Below are positions 49,393 to 61,284 of a stretch of 64,000 bases of DNA, piece by piece. The position numbers were made by a program, and so were the translations under genes. This DNA is from Microplitis mediator (taxonomy: Eukaryota; Arthropoda; Insecta; Hymenoptera; Braconidae): contig NC_079974.1 in the NCBI RefSeq assembly GCF_029852145.1, positions 18,392,082-18,456,081 on the forward strand, written 5' to 3'. Below the pieces are notes generated by a model. It was not told where the DNA came from and searched no databases. It worked only from the letters and a program-made list of their open reading frames with translations. The stretch's first letter is position 1; each line of letters begins with the position of its first letter.

Positions 49393-50900
49393 CAGTCGAC
49401 TACCCGTTATAAGCCTGGTTTAGGGGACGTAGGAGAAATTTTTCTTTGCATTTCAGTCTTCCTACTACCGTGCGTTTAGTTTTGTTCTCGACTACCCGTT
49501 GTAAGCCTGTTTTATTTTATATAATTTTAAACGTCATATTTACGTTTTGTTACATACGTCACTATCCCAATGTTTCTAGTGCTTCTAGCGCTAAAATAAA
49601 GATAATGGTCTATAATCGGGGCTCCACCTGTTTATATCAAGCAAAAATCCAAATATAGACAAATCGCTTTGAAACCAATTTCATTCTCAAGCATTTGTCG
49701 GCGGATTGAAGATATAATTGCATCTTTAGGTGTTATTTGAGCCTTAATAAGTTATAAGTGTATACCAAAGGTATAAATTATGCTTGATTTAGATGTTAGA
49801 TCATGAATTTTCAGTTCCGTGCAACACTGCATTATTTGACATATTTTTCATTTCATTCTGTGTATTGACTCTTAAGTCAAACACTAAAATTTAAGGCATA
49901 TGCCTAATTGCCATAATTTCTGTAGTTTCGTCCTAAGTACGTTAACGGACTCGTCAGTAAGGCTATGTTAACGCACTCTTGCCTTAGACTACATCTCTTA
50001 CCAGTACGAGCCGGCGTAAAACTGTGTTGTGGGTTTCAGCCAGACACTATACTAGCAAAGGAAGGCGGATACCGTCCAAACTACTTGCAACTAAATGTTA
50101 GGTGAGCTGTTGTACACCGTTTAAGTATTGAAATAACAGAAATATGCCAATTTTCACTATACAAGAGTTCAAAAAATCTTTGTAGCTCTTAGTTAGACCT
50201 TTCTATCACCACCGTCCATCTTACGGTATTAATAAAATTAATTATTTATATTTATTAGAAAATTTATTAAAATTTATTTTGGAAAATTTGCATGATTTTA
50301 TGTTATCAATTTTGTACACTCTGATTGCAAGGTTCAGATAGATATCTAGTGTTGGAGACAAAAACACATACAGAAAATTTAATCCGCCGTGTAGCTGAAC
50401 ACGTGGAAAAAGTTTAATTATAGATATTTAAGGTGTAAGCACTTGGAACTTTGAAAAATAGGTGGAGCCCCACTTCTAGACCATTACCAAAATAAATACT
50501 TATCTTTTTACTCCGATAATAATTGCAATGCAAAAAATTATAATGACAACTGTATTAATTACAGTAATGATAATAATAATTTTATTGATGAACATAATGA
50601 TCAATAAAACTTTTAAGTTGTAACGGAAGCTTTAATTGTAATTAATGATTACAACTATGACCAATAAATAATATTTTACTTAATAATGATTAAATTATTC
50701 TCCGTGAAATATCGATAGTAAATTTTCATCATTTATTTGGATATTTTGTTCCTATTGTTAGTTCATAATTTAAACAATTTTAACGGAGGCTTATAATGGG
50801 ATGTCTGGTACGAAACTCAAAAAAGTGGTTAAGTGGGGGAAGATGTTTGGTCTCAGTAACTCCCGATTGAGGGGAAGAGGCTTATGGCGTTAGTCGACTG
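49393..50900. mobile_element. pogo/Tc1-like non-autonomous element, about 1.5 kb
   Basis: The left end CAGTCGACTACCCGTTATAA and the right end, inverted CAGTCGACTAACGCCATAAG, are each bordered by TA (49391-49392 and 50901-50902). CAGT ends plus TA duplication are typical of the Tc1/mariner/pogo group. Subterminal copies of CCCGTTATAAGCCT recur at about 49496 and inverted at about 50780, as in transposase-binding arrays. I see no DDE transposase frame, so it is a deletion derivative or MITE. A second inverted pair (49602 and 50487) lies inside. Confidence 0.75.
49602..50487. mobile_element. Possible element nested in the pogo-like element
   Basis: ATAATGGTCTATAATCGGGG (continuing CTCCACCT) at 49602 has an inverted counterpart GTAATGGTCTAGAAGTGGGG (continuing CTCCACCT) ending near 50487. 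The interior is non-repetitive with no recognisable protein. Confidence 0.6.
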
Positions 50901-50902
50901 TA

Positions 50903-51778
50903 TCACGAAAAATTAGTCGGTTTTTTTGAGTCACCCAAATATATTTGAATTTTTATTTGGTGTTCAAAATTTGATTATTTATTTAAATACCTTTAGTATA
51001 ATTATATCACTGCGAATGCAAAGTTAAATATTAACTAATAAATAAAATATACTAATTTACATATGAAATTATAAAGATATATAATGTTAAGATATTCGAA
51101 ACTGATTTACAAGTCTTGATGTATACGGGAAGTAGTAACGGCAACGTCGTCGTCAAACTTTGTAATTATTGAAGTTTCGCTGAATTCTTGGTAAAAGTTT
51201 GGTAACTTGAATCTAGGATTACGGTTTCGGAAGGGCCTAATCAAACTCATTCCCGGTGCTCCTATTCTCACGAGTCTTATCTGCGTGAATAGACGAATCG
51301 GATCGTATTCCGTTTAGTTAACCTAAATTGGGCTCTACACTGGTGCCTATAGTTCTCTGCTACGAGTTATTGTAGACTGCTAGATAATCGCTTCATGCAT
51401 GATATAATAATACCTCTATGCGGAGCTTCATGTAGATAGGAAGAAAATAATACACGGGGTTTCAAATAGGCTGAATTAACTTGTAAATTCAAATTTAAAT
51501 GAAAAAAAATGTCTAATGCTTTATTTACATTGACAAACGAGAAATTCAAAGATTTATGATTGATGATAATAGTATTCACTATTAATTCAACATAATTTAT
51601 TACATGAATTCATAATACTTTGAATAAATTGTCTTTTAATGCCAATGAAGCACGAAATAAATTTATTTTATTATTTATCGTCTTGAATTTAAATTTCTTA
51701 ATTTTTTTTTTTATAAAATTCCAAAACTTAATGCTTCAAAATTACTATTCCTGTGAAATAAAAATTTAGATCTATTCA
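50903..51778. other. Upstream stretch without recognised features
   Basis: About 51120-51450 is mildly GC-richer. No exon, RNA or element recognised. Confidence 0.45.
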
Positions 51779-52222
51779 GATCACCGATTTTTTTTTGGTA
51801 GCTGCTACAGATTTCAATCGGTGACGGCTACCGAAATAATCGGTAGCCGTTACCGATTCATTCGATAGTTATTCCCAATTTTTTTGGTATCAGTTACGTA
51901 CACACACACACTCACACACACATGCACTCGCGCACACACGCCTACACAGACACACACGCACACATGCACGCACAGGGGAACACACACGCGCACTCGTACA
52001 TACATCCCGTGTAACATCCCTCAAAAATAATTTTTTTATGTCCACTGAAATTCGTCAGTAGAACCGAAATAATAGGTTGCAGTTACCGATTGGTAATTGG
52101 TAGCTGCTACCGATTATTTTTTTCAGTGCAGGTCCTGTAGCTGCAACAGAACTTTTCTGTAGCAGCAACTAACTTATGCTACAGAACTTTCCTGTCGCAG
52201 CAACAGTTTTTCTTTCAGTGTA
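51779..52222. mobile_element. Foldback-type repeat with GGTAGCTGCTACCGATT units and (CA)n
   Basis: Multiple palindromic GGTAGC-GCTACC-GATT units occur at 51798-51860 and 52085-52115. A right end at about 52131 reads inverted as CACTGAAAAAAATAATCGG. Immediately after, CTGTAGC-GCAACAG units run to another end reading inverted TACACTGAAAGAAAAACTG at 52222. A CA-rich microsatellite lies inside. Exact left ends are unclear. Confidence 0.6.
51899..51997. repeat. Imperfect (CA)n microsatellite
   Basis: About 100 bp of CACACA interrupted by TGCA, CGCG and GGGGAA. Confidence 0.9.
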
Positions 52223-54475
52223 ATAAATTAAACAAACTAAAAATTGATGAAAAATAATTATAGATTCGTTTAAATAAATGAAAACCAATTGCACACAGTA
52301 ATGAAAATAAATGCAGATAAGTTATTCTCTTGGGTATTCGTATGCCCCGGTATCGGCTGGTGTATAATAATAAAAATAAAATTGTATTGTTGAATTGAGG
52401 TCACATATAATATCAAAGAGTGTGTTAACGAAATGAGAAAAGCCTCACAATAGCTTTGACACACTCGACTTAATAATTGAGTAGATGGGACTTGAGAGTT
52501 TAAGTTTAGTGCCGAGTGCGCACAATTTTACGTCACAGTCTTATGTAGCTTTTTCTTTCATCCTAAGCTAAACCTCTTTAAAGGCTTTTTGTACTAACGC
52601 GGAGATGATGTAAGCCCTCAAGTGCATCTCATCCGCGTGCTGTACTGCTTTAATACGTCAGTCAGTTTCATCTTGTTCTTCGACTTAATCTTTTTCGTTT
52701 TTCGTTTTATTTTCATTCCGTCTCTTCACCTGCATCTAAATTCACATTAACGTGTCTTCGTCTCTTCCTTTTCCTCAATCGATCGCTGCCGGTGCCGTAT
52801 CTTTTTTATTCTTATTTGCAGCTCGTTAAACTCGATCGAATTTGTAAGAATTCGATAAAGAAACTTTCCGGCCAATTCCCCAGGGGCTGAGGCGCTAGAG
52901 AAAGGAAAAAAATTTAAAAGAGAAAGCTTGCGGGAAATCGAGTGGACTAGGACGTGTTCAGTGTTCGAAGAACTAGCAGCAGAGCGGGCAAAAGTGAAGA
53001 ATACGAACGAGAATAAGAACAAGAACAAGAACAAGATGAAAATGAAGAAAGAAGAAACCAGGGGAGGTTTGAGCCAGAAACGAGGTCTGTGAAAGACGCG
53101 ATTGGGGAGAGGCAGAGAGTGAAATTGCCAATCGTCAGCAGAAATGATCAAAGACGAAATATTAATGATTGATGCAATTCCAACTTAGCTTCTATCAATT
53201 TACTTCAACAGAGTACTAGCTAGTACAGTGAGAGGAAATACGAGAAGTAGCTGAGTATACAATTAGGATAAATTAAAATCATATTAAATATTTAAATACT
53301 CTTGAGTATTTTGTTTATTTCTCATCAAACTTTGTTAAACCAACCAGCCAAAGCCTTAATTTAATCTTAATTATCAACGGTAGTTTTCTCAGTATCAACA
53401 AAATGAGATTGATGAAAAGGTTCACTTTTAATTTGAATAATTTACTTTTTTATCTCTCTACCCAGATAATTTTTTAGTAAATATTCATACACTAATTATA
53501 TTAAACATAATCCTTCATTTTTTTTCTCTTTTCCGTAATTTTGTACCAGCAGATCTTCAGACTAGTCTAGAATTACTTTCAGGTTAAAAAAATTTAATAA
53601 CCACTATAAGGCTCTAGTCATCCCATAACTTCAATGCTGCTCCTAAGAACCATTTAAAAGAAAAATTCCGGTGTCCCGTTTTGCCTCTCTTTCTATAGTA
53701 TTTTCTATTTTTGATTTAGAGTTACGTTGTAAATGTAATGGTCAGTAAATTCTTAAAGTAAATCAACAAATCAGATGCGCGCATCCGCAAGAGATAGTGC
53801 GGTAACTTGACACGTGTCGCATAACCCAGTCAGCATTCTCTTCTCACCGAGCAATGAGAATGCAGGAGACTGAGTAGAGAGAAAGACCGAGACAGGTTGA
53901 GTATCATCGTTATAATCCACGTATAAAGCTCAGCGAAATTGTATCATAGCAACCAACGAATCTGCCAAGTAGATCCGTCGTCTACCGTGAGTTATGTGAC
54001 CTTTCGAGTCATATATGAGACTAACTGAGTCCATATATACGTATATACTTATATAAGGGCAAGTGAGACAGAATAAGCAATGCGCAACTGCGCTATAAAC
54101 CATCCATCTCAGCGATTACGATTGAATCAGGGATAATACGGGATATTCCTGTTTTCGTTGCTCATACAACAACACACGTGTATAATTCAGACACACTACT
54201 TGTTATATATACGATGAGACGGACATTGTCGATTTAACCGAGCATTTATCAATCAACGTTAAATGCTCATTAAATGCTTGGCATAGAAATTATCAGATTA
54301 TTATCAAATGCATTTAATGTTCATTCGTTAACATTCATGTTTAATCGAACACTATTGAGAAATATTCGATACGTTACGAGCCACTTCGGTTTAATAGTAA
54401 CACTTGTTGTCATTTTAAATTATATTTGATGCTGTTTAATCACAATAACTACTGCTAAAAATATTAAATTTTTCA
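52223..54475. other. Upstream stretch with two GC-richer blocks
   Basis: Blocks at about 52480-53170 and 53770-54240 are GC-richer. A 134-residue minus frame (53151-52747) opens with TTG, is Phe/Leu low complexity in the middle and matches nothing I know. The motif GTGTCCCGTTTTGCC at about 53671 resembles a GCAAAATGGG-type MITE end. Candidate regulatory or non-coding exon DNA. Confidence 0.4.
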
Positions 54476-55384
54476 CCCGGGTCGAAAAATTTGATCTGAT
54501 TTTAGTCTAACTGTACTGTATTTGGACTACTTGGTCTGTTATTAAACTTCTATAAAAATTTTAATCTGTTTTTGATCTACCCGGACCGAAAAATTTGATC
54601 TAATTTTAGTCTTATTGGACTATTTGATCTGTTTTTGATCTTTTACAAAAATTTTAAGCTGTTTTTTACCTATTGTTTTAAAAAACAATTGCGTAACGGG
54701 CAGACAAAACTAGATTAATTCTTGAACTTTAAAAAATTTTAGTTCTGAAAATTTGCAAGGAAAAAACTAGATTAAATCATAGACTTATAAAATTTTTATT
54801 TATGGGCAATATTTATAAAAAAAATATTAAGTTACAGAATTGATTATGTTTTCTTTACTATTTATTTAGTATCTTTTGTTTAAAAATGTCAGCAGTTAAT
54901 GAAAGTTTGAAAGCTTAATTTTTAGTTGTCTTGACTGAATATTTATAGCATTGAATAAAAGTGATAAAGTAACTCTTAAAATGTCAAGAAATTTTTCTTA
55001 TTTACTGGATAAAATCGAAAATATTTTGGCAATAGAAAACATCAAAATTCTTGTGCATTACGGAAGTGCATTAGCATGTTTCAAATACCAAGAAAATTGA
55101 AATAAATTTATAAATCTAGATTATTATTATTATTATTTATATTTATAAAACAATTGAACACACACCAACAATTATAATAAAAAAGTCTGTTTTTAGTCTA
55201 GACCCGATTTAAAACAGACTAAATATCATACCAAAATAAGTCTGATATTAGCCTGAATAATGGCTAGTACGGACAAAAACAGATTAAATTCCTTATAAAA
55301 TAAATATGATTCATAAACTTGAATAAAATAAAAAATATTCGAATTTACCATTTATTTTAAAACAGATCTAATTTTTGACCCGGG
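54476..55384 (+). mobile_element. CCCGGGTCGAAAAATTTGAT element, copy 2 (complete)
   Basis: Complete 909-bp copy. The left end is CCCGGGTCGAAAAATTTGAT and the right end, inverted, CCCGGGTCAAAAATTAGATC. Internal GATCTG, AGTCTG and CAGACT units are shared with 31978-32882, same orientation. Non-coding. Confidence 0.9.
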
Positions 55385-57629
55385 CAACCAAGAAATTCTT
55401 AACCTCTAAATTTATACAAAAGTATTTAGTCTATTTTACGATTGAAATATCGTCAAATTCATCTAATTTTCGGTTATTTTTCTTCATTCATTTGAGTAGT
55501 GACCGAAAAAAATTGTATGTAATTTTTTTTCCTCATATGTTAGTTATGAGAAAGCGATGAAGATTGCAAGTGGTAATAAAATGGCGGGATGAAAACTTTT
55601 TGCTAATTATAAATTATATGATTGTTATAAAAATCGGTGTTTAAGATATCAATGTAACGGAAGCTGTAGATAAGATTACAGTCTCTTTAAGTAGGAGGAC
55701 TACTTGATCTGCAAATGTCAGGTGATATTATTTCCACTCTTTTTAACTCATAAAAGTCCTCGCTCTGAGATTACACGTGCTCGCGTAGGCACTTGGATTA
55801 TATCTCGATTCTTTCTCACACTCGTTTGTTCTTCTCATCTGCACTACTACTACTACTACCACTACTACAATGACTCCTACAACTACAACTATTGCCGGTG
55901 GTATCCCCAAGAGTAGGACGACCCCAATAACTTGCTGATAAGAAGAACGGGAAAATTAAAGGCGAGTAAACCCCGGATCGATTTGAAAGTTAATAAAAGG
56001 GGTTTTTCAGCAAACGTGACGAAAATTTAAATTGTCCCGGCGCCTGGCTTAAAATGCTTGCAGTGGGTGTGCATAAGTCGGTAATCGCGGTAGTAAGTAT
56101 TGAAATGCAAGTAAAACCATTTCGGTCTCGCTGTTTTCCTTTTTCCTTTGTCATTACTGTTATTATTTTTATTTACCATTTTGTAGCCTCGTTTTTTCGT
56201 ACCGTTAGTTTCTGGTTGAGTCGGGGCGTGCACTTTAACGTCACTGGTACTGAATGCTCGCGGTGTACGACCGACTAAGTGGTATTTATCGTTTACTCTT
56301 GGTGGACTGGGTGCTTCCGTAACGTGAACTTTTGCCATTATCTAAATTACTTCATGCGCCCCCAAAGGAAGACGAGAGAAGAGAATAGTTAGACTTGTGA
56401 TGTCGTTAGTTTACTATAACGTTGCAAGAAAACTGTCTTCGGTTAGTAATTAAAGTTTAACTTTTACTCAATAACAACCAGCTTTCGTCTTTTCCGACAA
56501 AAAATTCTTTTCTTTTATTTTTAATTATAATTTTAGTACAGTAATTGTGATAATCTACGTTGCCGATGCACGGAAACTGCCATTTTGCTAATATGGAAGA
56601 CATTTAAAAAAATGGCGGCTTATATTATCTGCCACTTGGAGTTTTCTTTTGTTGATTGCATCGAAAATATTGACTTGATTGTAATTATTTTTTTTTTAAC
56701 GGTTTAAAAAAAAGTGAATGAACAGAGAAATTGTTGGTTTACATAAATCAAATTTATGTTAATTTTTTTTTTTTAATATATTTGAGTAAATATTTAAGGA
56801 ACGGATTGATAATAAAAAGTGTGAGAAAGAAAGTTTTGAAGATTTATTGATAAATCGTGTCAGCGATAATTTGAAAGTATGAAGTGACGGCGAGACTGAA
56901 AGTAAAAGGACAAAAATGCCGAAGCAATATCACAGTCGACTAGCATGAGACGTTTTAAAGCATACCAAGTATGTCTCGCGGTGTGATCCTTAAAACAAAA
57001 GACTAAAATTGAACGTTTCAGAGGAATTTTAAATAATCGATGGGTAGTCAGGGGGATGCGAAATCGTGAATTGTGAATCGCGATGTCAAGATGAGCGAGA
57101 ACGGAAGTAAAGCTAGAAAAGGAAGAATGGACCATGGTATGAGTCTAAGTATAAAAGATAGTTGATGGTAGATTGACGCTCGAACGTCACCGTTGGAAAG
57201 AAATCGAGCGCTAGATGTCAAGAAACCAGAGGATGGATATTCCAGTCGAGTGATTTCCGAAGGGAGAATGACAGTTTGGAAATTGGAAAATTGAACTTGA
57301 ATTCATCGACGGATCCGTTTCAACGACTCCCAACGCTTACAACTTTTTTTCTCACCTCTTTCACACTTCTCCGGCTTTTTTTTAGCCGTAACTCTTCCAG
57401 ACATTATTTCACCTATTCGAGGTGAAATTCAAGTGTCAATTGATCTCTTTCAACAATTTTCATGCACCAACAGCATATAAATCGTTAGCTTTTATTTTCT
57501 TTCGCTATTTATACGTATTTCCGATTCAATACAACCGGAACTATTAAAACATAAAATACAGCAGTCGCGCGTTCTGTCAATGCTAATAGGGTTATATTTA
57601 GTTTGCTGAATAATTATACGAGCAGCAAG
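55385..57629. other. GC-richer upstream stretch; unproven minus-strand frame
   Basis: Blocks at about 55690-56400 and 56860-57600 are GC-richer. A minus-strand frame from ATG 56338 to 56027 (103 codons) has a mixed, basic, protein-like composition (Pro/Thr/Lys-rich) but no recognised domain and no supporting splice evidence. (ACT)n occurs at about 55844-55868. Confidence 0.4.
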
Positions 57630-57726
57630 ATGGGAACTAATAGTCCTGGGCCGACGACTGTGAGGCTGATTAGCTTGGTTGGATTTTGCCTCTCAGTACT
57701 GCTGCATTTCTTACAACTTCCCTTGG
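57630..57726 (+). CDS. Possible first coding exon with signal peptide (unknown gene)
   Basis: ATG at 57630 in a favourable context (AGCAAGATGG) opens a frame whose residues 13-32 are strongly hydrophobic (LISLVGFCLSVLL onward) after a short polar N-region with one arginine, the layout of a secretory signal peptide. The frame then meets a GTAATT donor-like site at 57727, leaving 97 nt, phase 1. If unspliced, it would stop at 57756-57758 after 42 codons. Phase-1 signal-peptide exons followed by long introns are common in insect cell-surface and Ig-superfamily genes. No following exon is visible, so this could be chance. The partner would lie to the right, possibly outside the window. Confidence 0.35.
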
Positions 57727-57758
57727 GTAATTATCAGGCATACGTACAATTACAGTAG

Positions 57759-58994
57759 TCTTCCTTAATTTCCCTTGTTATTTTAAACTTTAACGAAGTC
57801 TCGCATGAAAATTCATTTCGTTCAACCCGAATTCCCTCCCAACTTCTTGGCTATTGACAGCTATTTCAATAGCTTCATACCGGCTTTGTAATTAAACATA
57901 AGAATAATAAAATCCAAACAAAGTTAATAATAGAGCAGTTCAAAACTGAAAACCTACATGCAGACGATATTAATGAACGCTCTTATCTCAACTTCTATCT
58001 CGTTTGTTCCCGCAAATAACTAATTTATCGATCTACTTAAACTTCAAAGTTCACTTGAAACAGTTAACTAAAAATGACCTCATCATTTTTTGTCCCCTTA
58101 AAATCTATGCATATGTATAACATAAAAATTTAATTACACTGACAAGGTACAAGGACTCTGTAGATGGGTTACTATGGAAACGTCAGACAGAAAGTGGGAA
58201 AAAAAAAGTAATATAATGTAGAAGAGCAACTTCCGACCTTGCGGCTCCAAGTACATACATCCCGGAAATCTATTTTTAACTTTGTTGCCACCAGCAGATT
58301 TATCTTCTATAATTTTAAAAGGCAGAAGCAGTATAGTTTGATCTGAAAAGCATCAGCCAACGCCCATCACCGTCACTGCACTTGAGCTTGTTCGTTTCCG
58401 ACGCAACGAATTGTGCCAATTCACCGCGTCATCTCATCTTTTCAAACTCGTTGACATGCTCTCAAATTCACAACGTCCAGTTTTCACTGGTGTACTTCAT
58501 ATATATATATGTAAGCATAAATGTGAAAGATATATATGTATATATAGATATATAAAAGTCGACTGTCGACGTGTTCTGTCTTATTTTGTACAAAAGTTTT
58601 CTTTCCAAGTGACACTAGATAGAATAGCAGTAGCAGAAGCAGCAGCGCAAGCAGAACCTGCAGTCTACTACTTTACTGTAAAACCAGTGAATGCAATAGA
58701 AGCAGTGAACAGACGTTGAATCCGTACTTCCGACCAATTCAATCATCGGCTTGCAGCTTGCACCCACCAGAAGAGCCACCATGCTGCGGTCGATTCGACG
58801 AAAGCAGGCAACACTACAACAAATATTATTATATCGAAACTTTCCCGATATTTTTATCATTATTTTGTACATGATGAAATTTTCTTGTCTGCTGTAATTT
58901 GACGATTTTTTTTTTTTGCGGACCTCAAGCGCGAAAGCTGAAGTAGTCTACTGCCGCTCGATTTCTTTGAAATTTCCAAATTTGGAGGCCCTTT
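57759..58994. other. Stretch without confirmed gene; GC-richer block
   Basis: About 58160-58990 is GC-richer and contains imperfect GCAGAAGCAGCAGC-type repeats at 58625-58660. Overlapping frames on both strands have no recognised product. Confidence 0.4.
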
Positions 58995-59390
58995 AAAATG
59001 AGTATGAACATGACACTCATTTTTAATAATTTTAAAGACATAGAAATTAATTAATTCATTTGGGTGAATTAAAATATATGAACATGGGTAAATTGTTAAA
59101 AATAAGTATGTCATGTTGGTACTCATTTGACAGGACTTTAAATTTCCTATAAAACCTCATGTTCAAAAGTTATTATTTAATTATTTGTAAAAATATATAT
59201 GTATAATTTAGTATTTAAACTATAAAAATTTTAATAAATTTTTTTCAACAGAAAATAAAAAGCTGTTAAATGAGTAGCGACATGACAATTTTATAAATTT
59301 TTAAAATATGTATATTTTTATTTGTATAAAAATATATATCGCTTAGAAAATGAAAAATAAGTGTCATGTTGATCCGTATATTAAAGAGCA
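58995..59390. repeat. Repeats of ATGAGTA-n-ACATGACA motif
   Basis: A motif like AATGAGTATGAACATGACAC occurs at about 59000, inverted at about 59103-59132, direct again at about 59270-59287, and inverted at about 59355-59375. Pairs of inverted copies suggest two small hairpin elements or one larger decayed MITE. Confidence 0.5.
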
Positions 59391-60289
59391 TTGAATTTTC
59401 GAGCAATCTACGTGCTCGAAAACGATCAATTGCCAAATTTTGATAAAAATGTGATAGATATTAATTAATAAAAATATTAAATAATAACTTACTTGAAATT
59501 AACCAATAATTATTTAAATACTCAGTAATTAAATAAATAATAATTGTCGGTAATTTTTCCACATATTTTGTCATAAATCATTAGTACTAATGCTTGTACT
59601 TAAATATTATTAACTATTTATATTTTATCATTTCCATTGATTCATATTTTTGAATAAATTAATTATCTTGATATAAAAAAATAAACAAACGTGTCAGATT
59701 TGTTTACTATGCCACCATTTTGAATAGAGAGTCCTCTTTAAAATTACGCGGGAGGATTTGAAATTTAATTTTACCAATAAATGAATAAAATATCTATATC
59801 AATAAAATTAAAAAATAAAAAAAAAAAAAAACAAAATTATTATTGTTAGAATTTTGATCCATAATTGTAATCAGTGAATAAAAAACTAATCAATAATTTT
59901 TTTTTAACTTTACTCACGCTTCCCGCCATTTTTATTTTCCGCTGCCAGTGCTAGTACATTACCGTCAAGAAATAAATAAATTAAACACACAAGCACTCAC
60001 TATAACAATTCATTTATCACAACTAATTAATCACTAAATTATCACAATCACTTAATTATATTATTTATAATAAAAGAAAATAAATTTAATTATTTTTATT
60101 CCCGTTTAAAAATTCCGACACCAAACATGACGCTAAAGAACCCGAGAACCCCGAGAGCTAAGCCGGCACTGAATTTAATTTATTTATTAACTTACACTCA
60201 CGGACACACATAAATTAAAATCACAAAATGTTCATCATTTGATAAAAAATTATTTAAAACTAACAGTACACTTATAATCGAGTGTCGCG
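59391..60289. other. AT-rich stretch, no gene seen
   Basis: Only A/T-rich sequence, plus a short GC-richer segment at about 60115-60170. Confidence 0.5.
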
Positions 60290-60540
60290 ATAATTAAAAG
60301 ATTTATTTTAACTGAATAAAATGACAACGACAATGAGAGAGCGTCAGGCGGGAGACTGGCCCCGAGTACTTTGGAAAAAAGCTCAAGGCGCACGCGCAGC
60401 TGAATTTTATCAGTACTGCGCAGGTCGTTCCAACTGACGCCACAACTGCGCAAGTGTTTCTAGTTCTGGGTCCAACTTCAGACTGCCGCCAACGTAATGA
60501 CGCCAGCTTCGTCTAGCTCGTGATTTAATAAATCAATAAT
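60290..60540 (+). promoter_or_regulatory. Candidate promoter with NRF1-like sites
   Basis: A sharp GC/CpG-richer patch in very AT-rich DNA. It has a near-palindromic GCGCACGCGCAGC at 60388-60400, matching the known NRF1/Ewg type recognition sequence, plus TGCGCAG at 60417 and TGCGCAA at 60447. Just downstream on the plus strand the sequence resembles a leader with donor-like sites. No transcript evidence; direction is inferred. Confidence 0.4.
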
Positions 60541-60887
60541 TTATTTTTGCAATTATATTTATTAAAAAAAGTGTCTTTAAATATTATTTGACGACCATTG
60601 AACATTTTGTGATAATAATTTAATCAGTATGTGAAATATGAGTAATAAAACAATTCATTGAAATAAATCGTATTTGTGTTTCCATTGTTAAGCTGTCGGT
60701 GTTCGTTGTCGTTTGTTTTATTGACATAAAATCAGTGAAAATAAATTTTATAAGTTATCATTTATGTGGAAAAGTATTGAAGACTTATCAGTGAGTATTT
60801 TTGTGTCAGTGGAAAGTGTTTTTTATCAAGTGATGTTAAATTTTTTTTTTTTTTGTTCAACTTATTTTTTGCCACCATTTTCAAAAA

Positions 60888-61080
60888 TCATCCTGAAGTT
60901 AGCAGACACTTGATAATTTTCGGATTTTTTTAGAAACGATAAATTATAAAAAAAAAAAATAACAAATAAAAATATGCACATGTAGGAAATTGAAAATGCT
61001 AGTGGAAATTTTTAAAATATTTCTTTTTTTAATTTATCGTTTTTAAAAAAACCCAAAAATTACAAGACGTCGAGTAACTA
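60888..61080. mobile_element. TGATCCT(G/C)AAGTTAG hairpin MITE, copy 2
   Basis: Same family as 36761-36962. Starts ATCATCCTGAAGTTAGCAG, contains the inverted AACGATAAATTA arms around ATATGCACATGTAGGAAATT, and runs into copy 3 with no spacer. Its right end is somewhat altered. Confidence 0.8.
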
Positions 61081-61284
61081 TGATCCTGGAGTTAACCGAC
61101 GTCTAATAATTTTATGATTTTTTTAAAAACGATAAATGATTTAAAAAAAAAATAAACCAAAAATATACACAGGTAGAAAATTTAAAAAACCACAAGTAAA
61201 ATTTTTTCAAATATTTTTTTTTTAATAATTTATCGCTTAAAAAAAATCCAAAAATTATTAGACGTCGGCTAACTTCAGTATCAT
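61081..61284. mobile_element. TGATCCT(G/C)AAGTTAG hairpin MITE, copy 3 (tandem to copy 2)
   Basis: Starts TGATCCTGGAGTTAACCGAC and ends in the inverted GTCGGCTAACTTCAGTATCA. The arms pair for about 65 bp. Confidence 0.85.

Noticed and set aside
52747..53151. 134-codon minus-strand frame with a hydrophobic stretch
   Set aside because: Starts with TTG, and the hydrophobic part is translated from GAA/AAG-rich simple sequence.
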